From assembly GCA_010024485.1 (NCBI GenBank), contig RGGX01000061.1, forward strand, positions 1 to 7,127: a stretch of 7,127 nt of DNA, in the 5' to 3' direction. Of the stretch, positions 1-5,919 are shown piece by piece. The notes under the pieces are model-generated. The model saw nothing but the letters and a program-made list of their open reading frames with translations. It was not told where the DNA came from and ran no database searches. Origin of the DNA: Actinomycetota bacterium (GTDB lineage: Bacteria; Actinomycetota; Acidimicrobiia; Acidimicrobiales; Ilumatobacteraceae). The stretch's first letter is position 1. Each line of letters starts with the position of its first letter. Both the position numbers and the translations under genes were made by a program.

Positions 1-377
1 TTCTTGATCGCGATCGGCACCAGGGAGCCGCCCTTGACGGTGGCGTCGTTGGCGATGAAGACGTACGGCACGCCCTGGACGACGCCGATGCCGGTGACGA
101 TCCCGCCTCCGGGCACCTCGTCGCCGTACTGGCCCCACCCCGACAGGGTGGAGAACTCGAGGAACGGGGTGTGCTCGTCGGTGACCATGTCGATCCGGTC
201 GCGCACCATGACTTTGCCGCGGGCGAGGTGCCGCTCGATGGAGCGCTCGCGACCCGGGCCGCCGTCGATGGCCCAGCGCATCCGCTCGCGCAGGGTGTCG
301 ACGAGTTCGAGGTAGGCGTCGCGGTTGGCGGCGAAGGCCGATGACCCGGTGTCGACGCGCGTCTCGATGACCCTCAT
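1..377 (-). CDS. Acyl-CoA carboxylase carboxyltransferase (beta) subunit, N-terminal part, 3-methylcrotonyl-CoA carboxylase-like
   Basis: This is the first 125 residues of a protein that continues beyond the left edge. The family forms the carboxyltransferase half of biotin-dependent acyl-CoA carboxylases, moving CO2 from carboxybiotin to an acyl-CoA in the cytoplasm. The reading frame shows the usual N-terminal pattern: ERHLARGKVMVRDRID (residues 48-63), FLEFS (72-76), YGDEVPGGGIVTGIG (84-98) and NDATVKGG (110-117). The spacing and the NDATVKGG block resemble 3-methylcrotonyl-CoA carboxylase beta subunits of leucine breakdown more than propionyl- or acetyl-CoA carboxylases, but substrate cannot be fixed from this fragment. 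The ATG at 377 overlaps the TGA of the upstream tetR gene in an ATGA, so the two are probably co-transcribed and translationally coupled. A typical full length is about 510-540 residues. Family is certain, substrate is a guess. Confidence 0.93.
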   Translation of the reverse strand, partial: MRVIETRVDTGSSAFAANRDAYLELVDTLRERMRWAIDGGPGRERSIERHLARGKVMVRDRIDMVTDEHTPFLEFSTLSGWGQYGDEVPGGGIVTGIGVVQGVPYVFIANDATVKGGSLVPIAIK

Positions 378-973
378 GAGGCCACCCCGCTCCAGAACTG
401 CGCGGTGATTGCCGCGGCGAAGCGATCGAGATTGCCGCGGTCGGTGTCGAACCACTCGACGGAGGCGTTCATCGCGCCGAACAGCACGAGCCGGATCACG
501 TTGACGTCGACCGTCGGCTGGATGGCGCCGTCAGCCTGGAGCAGTCGGAGCATCTCGGTCCAGCGAGCCTCGTAGGCGTCGCGGAGCGGGACGACGATCT
601 CGCGGACCGTCTCGGGGGCGGTGCGGAAGGTCGTGACGTGCGCGGCGGTGTAGGGGCCGTTCTCGAAGAGGGCCGACAGGTGCGCGCGGACGTGGGCCTC
701 GATGCGATCGACGGGGCGGGAAGCGCCGACCGAGGCCTCGGCCTCGTCGAAGGCGGTCTGCATCACGTCGATACCGCGTCGGAGGATCTCGGTGAGGAGA
801 TCGTCCTTGGAGGCGAAGTGGTAGTAGAGCGAGCCGGCCTTCATGCCGACGGTGTCGGCGAGTTGGCGGAGCGAGGTGCCCTCGTAGCCATGGCGGAGGA
901 ACAGCGCGGCGGCCTCGTCGAGGATGCGATCGCGGCCGGACTCGGCGAGCACTGGTGAGGGTGTCTGCGGCAC
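374..973 (-). CDS. TetR-family transcriptional repressor
   Basis: A 199-residue one-component repressor. The N-terminal DNA-binding domain spans about residues 14-60 (RDRILDEAAALFLRHGYEGT, then a helix-turn-helix ending in GSLYYHFASKDDLL), a textbook TetR signature. The rest is a helical ligand-binding and dimerisation domain whose end (LVLFGAMNASVEWFD, about 162-176) resembles KstR2-type C-terminal domains found on regulators of acyl-CoA catabolism. It starts with GTG at 973; an in-frame stop lies 10 bases further upstream, so no longer start exists. The stop overlaps the start of the carboxylase gene, and a perfect inverted repeat sits in its own promoter. The simple reading is that it represses itself and the carboxylase and is released by an acyl-CoA or related metabolite. 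The ligand is not visible from sequence. Confidence 0.95.
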   Translation of the reverse strand: MPQTPSPVLAESGRDRILDEAAALFLRHGYEGTSLRQLADTVGMKAGSLYYHFASKDDLLTEILRRGIDVMQTAFDEAEASVGASRPVDRIEAHVRAHLSALFENGPYTAAHVTTFRTAPETVREIVVPLRDAYEARWTEMLRLLQADGAIQPTVDVNVIRLVLFGAMNASVEWFDTDRGNLDRFAAAITAQFWSGVAS

Positions 974-979
974 AGAGGG

Positions 980-1008
980 ACCCTACCTAACGTTCGTTAG
1001 GTAGGCAA
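980..1008 (-). promoter_or_regulatory. tetR promoter with leaderless GTG start
   Basis: Read on the minus strand, a -35-like TTGCCT (1008-1003) is followed by exactly 17 bases and then a -10 TAGGGT (985-980) that fits TANNNT. Six bases later comes the GTG start at 973, so transcription would begin at or next to the start codon. A competing view is that GGTAGGG (987-981) serves as a ribosome-binding site 7 bases before GTG, with transcription starting further upstream; the identical 6-base spacing at three other genes here favours the leaderless reading. Confidence 0.65.
982..1005. promoter_or_regulatory. TetR operator: perfect inverted repeat in the tetR promoter
   Basis: The arm CCTACCTAACG (982-992) is followed by TT and then its exact reverse complement CGTTAGGTAGG (995-1005), with no mismatch. 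The length and the AACG-N2-CGTT core are typical of TetR-family operators. It covers the whole spacer between the -35 and -10 boxes and touches both, so a bound dimer would exclude RNA polymerase. The natural ligand is the adjacent TetR protein, giving autorepression and co-control of the carboxylase. The symmetry is directly visible; the protein partner is inferred. Confidence 0.85.
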
Positions 1009-1063
1009 GCGGCCTCCTATATGTACCCGCTCAACTGCTCCCGCAGGCCCGACCCCGAACGGG

Positions 1064-1858
1064 TCACATGGTGAAGCGCAGGTTCCGCGCCGCGTGACCA
1101 CCCCACTCGTCGTCCCCCGACCACGAGATCGTGCCCGCGGCCACCTCAGCCTCAGGGTCGATCCGACCGCAGGCCAAGAGGATGAACGTGGTGGAATCCG
1201 CCGACACCGTCACATCGGGAGCGTCGAGCGCATCGACCAGACCGGCGCGACCATCCACCGCCACGTGCATGGACCGCTCGATCGGCCCGGTCACCGAGAA
1301 GGTGATCGACATGCCATCGGGAAGACCGATCTTCTTGCCGACGATGTACGGAAGCGAGCGGTGCACCTCGTCGAGCGCGATCTCGGCGCCCGAACCCGAC
1401 TCGTGGCCGGGGCGTCCGAGCGGGCGACGGACATCCTGCTCGTGCACCCAGTAGTCGAAGGCCCGGACGGCCATGAACCTCGCGTAGGTACCGGGGCCGA
1501 CCGGGGTCGCCGTCGACCGACCCAGCTCGTCGGGCCCCATCGCGGCCAACTCGGCCCGTCGCGGAGTCAACACCGCGCGATACCGCTCGAGGAACTCGCC
1601 GTCGGAGAGATCGGCCACCTCAGCCATCCACTCCCCCGCCCGCTCGAAGGGCAGCGAGTCGACCATCGACCCCGGCTCGGCGCCGAGCAGCATCGCTTCG
1701 ATCGCGCCGAGGTGCGCTGCGACCCCCCGGACCGTCCAGGCCGGACAGAGCGACTGCGTCGACCACCCGTCGGCATCGAGACCGCCGATCAGGTCGTCGA
1801 ACGATGCCATACACATCTCGAGGGCATCAGCCGACGCCCGGGTCACCTCATCACTCAT
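1064..1858 (-). CDS. Mycothiol-dependent maleylpyruvate isomerase-family protein (MDMPI N-terminal, DinB-like fold)
   Basis: A 264-residue protein. Residues 10-150 carry the MDMPI/DinB-like four-helix metal-binding domain: W32 then [14 protein letters not shown] (38-51) with His49, and [17 protein letters not shown] (132-148) with Asp135 and His139. These match in position the His/Glu/His zinc ligands of Corynebacterium mycothiol-dependent maleylpyruvate isomerase, with Asp in place of Glu. The C-terminal part (about 165-264, with [18 protein letters not shown] and [17 protein letters not shown]) looks like the SCP2-like domain common in this family. Family members use mycothiol as cofactor or are uncharacterised thiol-S-transferases, so the substrate here is unknown. 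Its ATG overlaps the stop of the DsbA-like gene by 4 bases, making a two-gene operon of mycothiol-linked proteins. No aromatic-ring degradation gene is nearby, which argues against a true maleylpyruvate role. Confidence 0.88.
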   Translation of the reverse strand: MSDEVTRASADALEMCMASFDDLIGGLDADGWSTQSLCPAWTVRGVAAHLGAIEAMLLGAEPGSMVDSLPFERAGEWMAEVADLSDGEFLERYRAVLTPRRAELAAMGPDELGRSTATPVGPGTYARFMAVRAFDYWVHEQDVRRPLGRPGHESGSGAEIALDEVHRSLPYIVGKKIGLPDGMSITFSVTGPIERSMHVAVDGRAGLVDALDAPDVTVSADSTTFILLACGRIDPEAEVAAGTISWSGDDEWGGHAARNLRFTM

Positions 1859-2595
1859 CGATCCTCCGATCGGTCACGGCCGGCTGGGCCGACCCGTTGG
1901 AATCCATCCTCGGTGAAGGCGATCTCCTCACCGCGGTTGATGCTCACCCAGTCGCGGGCGTTGAGATACGGCTCGAACACGTCGGTGATGCGCCGCTCCA
2001 TCTCCCGGGTCTTCGGTTGCTGCAACTCAAAGAGGTCGGGGAACTCGACCCAGGCCGTCACCGCCTCCCAGAGACGAACCGCGGCGGCGTCAAGCGGAGG
2101 GTTGACGACCACCGGCCCGAACAGGCAGTGATCACCGAAGAAGAGGGTCGGTGCCCCGTAGCCAGCGGCTTCCGTCACCCGTCGATGCTCGGCCAGCACC
2201 TCGTCGTTCGTCGTGTCATCGGCGATCGCCGCGTCAACGATCGCCGGGTCGAAACCGAGTTCGGCGAGCAACTCTCGAGCCACCTCCGGTCGATGGGGCC
2301 GGAGTCCCTCCTCGTGGAGAGCGCGTCCAATCCGTTCGTACCAGCGATCGAGATCGTCCATCGAGGAGCGGCGCAGCATCGCCCCGACCCGCATCAGCGA
2401 CCACCCGAAGGTCCACTCACGCTCCCAGGGGTGCTTCTTGCCCTCCACGCGGTTGATCTCCTCAAGACTGAAGAACCGCCAGGAGATCTCGATCCCGATC
2501 TGCTCGCGAACGGCGCGGATCCACTTCGACGTCTGATACGCGTACGGGCAGAGCGGATCGAAGTGGAAGTCGACCGACGTCAGGCTTGGTCGCAT
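1855..2595 (-). CDS. DsbA-family thioredoxin-fold protein, mycothiol-dependent reductase (Rv2466c)-like, with CPYA active site
   Basis: A 246-residue DsbA-fold protein. The start [18 protein letters not shown] (8-25) matches the N-terminus of Rv2466c-type mycothiol-dependent reductases (FDPLCPWCW). Later come the cis-proline loop GAPTLFFG (147-154) and the tail FGPVVVNPP...LW...[14 protein letters not shown], also typical of that group. Between them is a helical insertion. The active site reads C16-P-Y-A19: the first cysteine is kept, the resolving cysteine is alanine. This suggests a monothiol mechanism using mycothiol, or glutathione transferase kappa-like chemistry, not dithiol exchange. 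The C-terminus runs some 40 residues past the family's usual end. I chose ATG at 2595 because a -10 box lies exactly 6 bases upstream. A GTG at 2613 in the same frame (252 residues), with GAGGTGG about 10 bases before it, is the alternative. It is followed by the MDMPI-family gene with a 4-base overlap. Confidence 0.88.
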   Translation of the reverse strand: MRPSLTSVDFHFDPLCPYAYQTSKWIRAVREQIGIEISWRFFSLEEINRVEGKKHPWEREWTFGWSLMRVGAMLRRSSMDDLDRWYERIGRALHEEGLRPHRPEVARELLAELGFDPAIVDAAIADDTTNDEVLAEHRRVTEAAGYGAPTLFFGDHCLFGPVVVNPPLDAAAVRLWEAVTAWVEFPDLFELQQPKTREMERRITDVFEPYLNARDWVSINRGEEIAFTEDGFQRVGPAGRDRSEDR

Positions 2596-2601
2596 GAACG
2601 G

Positions 2602-2607
2602 ACCGTA
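2602..2607 (-). promoter_or_regulatory. -10 box of the mycothiol-pair operon, leaderless
   Basis: On the minus strand TACGGT (2607-2602) fits TANNNT and lies exactly 6 bases before the ATG at 2595. No good -35 box is present at 17-18 bases; only weak TGAGGT-like bases are there. The spacer contains a perfect 14-base palindrome. Confidence 0.5.
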
Positions 2608-2614
2608 GGACACC

Positions 2615-2628
2615 GGTGGACGTCCACC
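2615..2628. promoter_or_regulatory. Perfect 14-base palindrome in the divergent promoter region
   Basis: GGTGGACGTCCACC reads the same on both strands. It lies just upstream of the proposed -10 of the mycothiol-pair operon and 29 bases from the -10 of the divergent xdhC-like gene. A second short palindrome, CACCGGTG (2611-2618), overlaps its left end. The position suits an operator, but no regulator gene is adjacent and a 14-base palindrome in GC-rich DNA could be chance. Confidence 0.4.
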
Positions 2629-2657
2629 TCAGTCGGAGCGCGACCGACGACCGTCGA

Positions 2658-2663
2658 TAGATT
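2658..2663 (+). promoter_or_regulatory. -10 box of the xdhC-like gene, leaderless
   Basis: TAGATT fits TANNNT and is followed by exactly 6 bases (CCGGCA) and then the ATG at 2670, so the transcript would start at the start codon. No Shine-Dalgarno sequence precedes this ATG, and no clear -35 box is seen. Confidence 0.55.
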
Positions 2664-2669
2664 CCGGCA

Positions 2670-3566
2670 ATGTTCTCCGTGGCGCTCAGCGTGGCCTCCT
2701 GTCTTCGCGCCGGCACCGAGGTGCATGTCGCCTGGGTGCTCTCAGCGCAGAACCTTCCCGGCCTCGAGCCCGGTGATGCCGTGGCGCTCACACCGGGAGG
2801 AGGACGGATGGGCGCCCTCGGTGGCGGGATGCTCGACAGTCATCTCGCCGAACTGAGTCTCAGCGGTACCGGTTGCATCGTCGACGTGACCCTCAGCGAG
2901 GTCGACGCCCTGATCGCCGGGGTAAGCGGACCCGCCTCGGCTCGGATCGCGGTCGCGGCGGCCTCGGCCCTCCCTGAGCAGACCTGGGGGCTGCTGATGA
3001 ACCGGGAGGCACTCGCCATCTCGGCCCGAGTCGACGACGGTCGACTCTCCGACCTCGAGATCCACACCCTGGGCGACTCGGCTCCGGAGGAGGTCACCGA
3101 GGCCCTCGGTCGAGGAACCTCGTCCATCGAGACACCTGACCGTCTCGTGAGCGCCTTCGTGCCGGTCACGCGACTCGTCATCTCAGGCGGCGGGCCGAAC
3201 GCCCGCGCCCTCGAGGAGGCTGCCGGGCTGCTCGGCTGGCAGGTCGACCGGGCCACCGACCCCGACACGGCAGCCGGGCTGATGGCCACGCTGTCACCGC
3301 TCGACGGGGCCGTCGTGATGGGACACGACGTCGAGTCATCGAGTCGGGTGCTCGGCGCCGCACTGGAGAGCGCGGCCGGCTACATCGGCGCCCTCGGATC
3401 GCTGCGGATGCAGCAGAACCGTGCCGACTGGCTCGCCTATCGCGGCGTCACCGATCTTGAGCGCGTGCACGGGCCGGCCGGCATCGACATCCATGCCGAC
3501 ACCCCCGCTGAGATCGCGGTGTCCGTGCTCGCCGAGGCGATCGCGGTCCTGCACCAGCGGGGATGA
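2670..3566 (+). CDS. XdhC/CoxI-family molybdenum hydroxylase maturation protein
   Basis: A 298-residue protein. The N-terminal XdhC_CoxI-type region is divergent but keeps GGGRMGALGGGMLDSHLAEL (about 43-62), equivalent to the G-rich GGG.LE stretch of XdhC proteins. The C-terminal Rossmann domain is clear: LVISGGGPNARALEEAAGLLGW (169-190), VVMGHDVESSSRVLGAAL (215-232), YIGALGS (238-244), and VHGPAGIDIHADTPAEIAVSVLAEAIAVL (from 266), the family's most conserved tail. XdhC binds molybdenum cofactor, promotes its sulfuration and hands it to xanthine dehydrogenase-type apoenzymes in the cytoplasm; CoxF/CoxI relatives do comparable work for CO dehydrogenase. CoxD- and CoxE-like genes follow on the same strand, which supports this role. 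It diverges from the mycothiol-pair operon. A separate promoter appears before the next gene, so it may be transcribed alone. Confidence 0.88.
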   Translation: MFSVALSVASCLRAGTEVHVAWVLSAQNLPGLEPGDAVALTPGGGRMGALGGGMLDSHLAELSLSGTGCIVDVTLSEVDALIAGVSGPASARIAVAAASALPEQTWGLLMNREALAISARVDDGRLSDLEIHTLGDSAPEEVTEALGRGTSSIETPDRLVSAFVPVTRLVISGGGPNARALEEAAGLLGWQVDRATDPDTAAGLMATLSPLDGAVVMGHDVESSSRVLGAALESAAGYIGALGSLRMQQNRADWLAYRGVTDLERVHGPAGIDIHADTPAEIAVSVLAEAIAVLHQRG

Positions 3567-3616
3567 CGCGGGTCGGACAACCATCCGCTCCGCTCGCCCC
3601 CTTGTGAACACGACCG

Positions 3617-3622
3617 TAGACT
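3617..3622 (+). promoter_or_regulatory. -10 box in front of the five-gene maturation run, leaderless
   Basis: TAGACT fits TANNNT and lies exactly 6 bases before the ATG at 3629. A TTGTGA at 3602-3607 is too close (9-base spacer) to be its -35. No ribosome-binding site precedes the ATG. This would give the run from 3629 to 6677 its own promoter within the 62-base gap after the xdhC-like gene. Confidence 0.5.
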
Positions 3623-3628
3623 GTGCCG

Positions 3629-3910
3629 ATGAGCGAGGAATCCGGGACCAACCCCACCGGCCACACGGAGTCAACGAGGGACGTGCTCACCTCCGTCTGG
3701 CAGTCCCAGGGTGACCCCGCGGCCACCCTCGACGATGAGTGCAGCCCGACCAAGGTCTGCCGGAACATGCAGGGCATCGACTTCAGCGGATTCGCCGAAG
3801 GTGACACCGACATCCGCGACGCCTGGCGCAACCGCCTCGCCCGAGAGGGCAAGCTCAGCGAGTCCGGACAGTCCATCCGGGATCTCGTCCTCGGCTCCGA
3901 CGAGCGCTGA
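3629..3910 (+). CDS. Unrecognised 93-residue protein upstream of CoxD-like ATPase
   Basis: I do not recognise the family. The protein has a polar, Ser/Thr-rich N-terminus (about 1-35), a middle part with its only two cysteines in CSPTKVC (38-44), then GIDFSGFAEGDTDIRDAWRNRLAREGKL, ending in a short predicted helix (SIRDLVLGSDER). It is acidic and soluble, with no signal peptide or membrane segment. The frame fits between the xdhC-like gene and the CoxD-like ATPase, whose ATG lies 3 bases after its stop, so they are surely co-transcribed. ATG at 3629 is preferred over GTG at 3623 because the -10 TAGACT is 6 bases upstream, which would put the GTG before or at the transcript start. The two cysteines might bind metal, but that is speculation. 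Confidence 0.75.
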   Translation: MSEESGTNPTGHTESTRDVLTSVWQSQGDPAATLDDECSPTKVCRNMQGIDFSGFAEGDTDIRDAWRNRLAREGKLSESGQSIRDLVLGSDER

Positions 3911-3913
3911 CCG

Positions 3914-4786
3914 ATGCCCACGCCGTTCCCACCAGCGAGCGTCGACGGCCTCATCGCCGACCTTCGCGAGGTGGGGTACCTCGCCGATCGAGGTCTCGCC
4001 ACCGCATCCCACATCGCCCTGACCCTGGGCCGACCCCTGCTCCTCGAGGGAGAGGTCGGCGTCGGCAAGACCGAGCTGGCCAAGACCATGGCCGCCATGT
4101 ACGGCAGGGACCTCATCCGCCTCCAGTGCTACGAGGGCATCGACGCCGGTCAGGCCCTCTACGAGTGGGACTACGCGAGGCAACTGCTCAAAGTCCGCGC
4201 ATCCGATGGCGGCGACGGGTCGATCGACCACCTGTTCACCGACGAGTTCCTCGTGGAACGACCGCTCCTGCGGGCCGTGAGAGCCGGTGCCCAGTGTGTG
4301 CTCCTGATCGACGAGATCGACCGAGCCGATGACGAGTTCGAGGCCTTCCTCCTCGAGGTGCTCTCCGACTTCCAGGTCACGGTGCCCGAGATCGGAACCA
4401 TCGAGGCGCCATCGGCACCGATCGTCATCCTCACCTCCAACCGGACGCGCGAACTGCACGACGCGCTCAAACGGCGCTGCCTCTACCACTGGATCGGGTT
4501 CCCGGCGCGGGAGCGCGAGATCGACATCGTCATGTCGAGGATCCCCGGTGTGGCAGCCGCGATGGCCGAACAGGTCGTCGACGCCGTGAACCGCCTGCGC
4601 GACATGGATCTCGCCAAGCCGCCCGGCGTCGCCGAGACACTCGACTGGACCGAGTCGCTGCGGGTGGTCGGGGCCGACGCGCTCGACGAGCAGGTCGTGC
4701 TCGACACCATCGGCGCCGTCGTGAAGGACCGTGATGACCTCGAGGTCGTCGGCGACATGATCGGCCATGTCAGCAGCGGCACCTGA
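3914..4786 (+). CDS. MoxR-family AAA+ ATPase, CoxD-like
   Basis: A 290-residue AAA+ ATPase. Walker A is GEVGVGKT (46-53), preceded by the family's GRPLLLEG. CYEGIDAGQALYEWDYARQLL (72-92) is the hallmark stretch of CoxD-like MoxR proteins. Walker B is VLLIDEIDRADDEFEAFLLE (129-148), sensor 1 is Asn176 in ILTSNRTREL, and the arginine-finger region is KRRCLYHWIGFP (186-197), followed by the lid domain. In Oligotropha CO dehydrogenase, CoxD is a chaperone-like ATPase needed to sulfurate the molybdenum site; MoxR ATPases generally act with a von Willebrand A partner, here encoded next. It starts 3 bases after the preceding stop with no Shine-Dalgarno, and overlaps the next gene by 20 bases, so translation is probably coupled. 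All key ATPase residues are present. Confidence 0.95.
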   Translation: MPTPFPPASVDGLIADLREVGYLADRGLATASHIALTLGRPLLLEGEVGVGKTELAKTMAAMYGRDLIRLQCYEGIDAGQALYEWDYARQLLKVRASDGGDGSIDHLFTDEFLVERPLLRAVRAGAQCVLLIDEIDRADDEFEAFLLEVLSDFQVTVPEIGTIEAPSAPIVILTSNRTRELHDALKRRCLYHWIGFPAREREIDIVMSRIPGVAAAMAEQVVDAVNRLRDMDLAKPPGVAETLDWTESLRVVGADALDEQVVLDTIGAVVKDRDDLEVVGDMIGHVSSGT

Positions 4787-5909
4787 CGGCGGGTTCGTCG
4801 AACTCTTCGTCGACTTCGGCAACCACCTCCGCGAGGCCGGCCTGCCGATCGGCTCTGACGACGTCATGGCGATGTGCTCCTCCATCGCCCTGCTCGACCC
4901 GACCGACATCCTCGACGTCTACTGGGCGGGCCGATGCTCCCTCGTGAGCCGACGCGATCACATCCCGGTCTACGACAACGTCTTCAGGATGTTCTTCCTC
5001 GACGAGAAGCCGACCGCTCCCGATGATCCCCGCACCAAGATGAAACCCTCCGACAACGCTCAATCGGTCCTGCAGATCCCCGATGCGGAGTCGGAGCGAC
5101 CCGGTTCGGGAGGCGAGGAGGAGATCCAGCTCGGCTACATGGCCTCACCGGCCGACGTCTGGCGAAACAAGGACTTCTCCGAATGCACCCCGGAGGAACT
5201 CGCCTCACTCCGCCGGATCATGTCCTCGATCCGGTTGACCCCACCGCGCCGCCACACCCGCCGGCGCATCGCCGCCCGCCGAGGGCGGACGATCCACATG
5301 CGACGGATGGTCCGGGAGACCATGCGTCGCCAAGGCGATCCGGAGACGATCATCCACGCCGAGCGCCGCCTCCAGGAACGGCCCGTCATCCTCCTGCTCG
5401 ATGTCTCGGGATCGATGTCGGACTACTCCCGCAACCTCCTCCAGTTCGCCTACTCAGCACGGCGGGCCGCCCGCCGCGTCGAGGTGTTCTGCTTCGGCAC
5501 ACGACTCACCCGAATCACCCGCCAACTCGACCGTCGCCGGCCGGACGAGGCGATGGCCGAGGCCGCCTCCAAGGTCTTCGACTGGGACGGAGGTACCCGG
5601 ATCGGAGACAGCCTCGCCGCCTTCGTCCGCGGCTACGCCCGCCGCGGCCTCACGAGAGGTGGCATCGTCGTGATCTGCTCTGACGGACTCGACCGCGGAG
5701 ATCCCGAGGTGCTCGCCAACGCAATGGAGTCGCTCTCGCGCCTCAGCCACCGGATCGTCTGGATGAATCCCCACCGGGGCGACTCCCTCGACTACCAGCC
5801 GTCGTCCCTCGGGATGATGGTCGCCGAACCCCACATCGACTCGATCGTCTCGGGTCACAACCTGCGGAGCCTCGAGGAGTTCGCCCGCGAACTCCCGAGC
5901 ATCCGATGA
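4767..5909 (+). CDS. VWA-domain protein, CoxE-like
   Basis: A 380-residue partner of the CoxD-like ATPase. The N-terminal 100 residues are helical (FVELFVDFGNHLREAGLPIG, then FRMFFLDEKP), as usual in CoxE-like proteins. A linker rich in Gly/Glu (about 110-120) leads to a strongly basic, arginine-rich stretch (about 149-190). The von Willebrand A domain follows with a complete metal-ion-dependent adhesion site: DVSGS (212-216), Thr277 in DGGTRIGDSL and Asp306 in SDGLDRGD. Thus divalent-metal binding is likely intact. In CO dehydrogenase biogenesis CoxE acts late, with CoxF, in assembling the copper-sulfur part of the site. It is cytoplasmic, with no signal peptide. It overlaps the ATPase gene by 20 bases and is followed 10 bases later by the 95-residue gene. 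Confidence 0.94.
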   Translation: MSAAAPDGGFVELFVDFGNHLREAGLPIGSDDVMAMCSSIALLDPTDILDVYWAGRCSLVSRRDHIPVYDNVFRMFFLDEKPTAPDDPRTKMKPSDNAQSVLQIPDAESERPGSGGEEEIQLGYMASPADVWRNKDFSECTPEELASLRRIMSSIRLTPPRRHTRRRIAARRGRTIHMRRMVRETMRRQGDPETIIHAERRLQERPVILLLDVSGSMSDYSRNLLQFAYSARRAARRVEVFCFGTRLTRITRQLDRRRPDEAMAEAASKVFDWDGGTRIGDSLAAFVRGYARRGLTRGGIVVICSDGLDRGDPEVLANAMESLSRLSHRIVWMNPHRGDSLDYQPSSLGMMVAEPHIDSIVSGHNLRSLEEFARELPSIR

Positions 5910-5919
5910 GAGGAGATCC

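Noticed and set aside
1013..1030. AGGAGG preceded by TACATATA on the minus strand, like a ribosome-binding site or an extra promoter upstream of tetR.
   Set aside because: No start codon follows at a usable distance, and the TetR promoter with its operator lies closer to the gene. It might be a chance match or a second weak promoter, but nothing else supports it.
1051..1065. GACCC-CGAAC-GGGTC inverted repeat over the stop codon of the MDMPI-family gene, a possible terminator.
   Set aside because: The stem is only 5 bases, there is no T-run after it on the minus strand, and such short repeats are common in DNA this GC-rich.
1094..2131. Long open frame on the plus strand (345 codons) opposite the mycothiol-pair genes.
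   Set aside because: It is the complement of two genes with clear family motifs; its own translation is rich in Arg, His and Pro with no recognisable domain, as expected from high-GC antisense.
3602..3622. TTGTGA (3602-3607) as the -35 partner of TAGACT (3617-3622).
   Set aside because: The spacer is only 9 bases, far below the usual 16-19.
3671..4909. Long open frame on the minus strand (412 codons) opposite the CoxD-like gene.
   Set aside because: It mirrors the reading frame of a well-supported AAA+ ATPase; the translation is a low-information Val/Glu/Asp/Gly-rich shadow without motifs.
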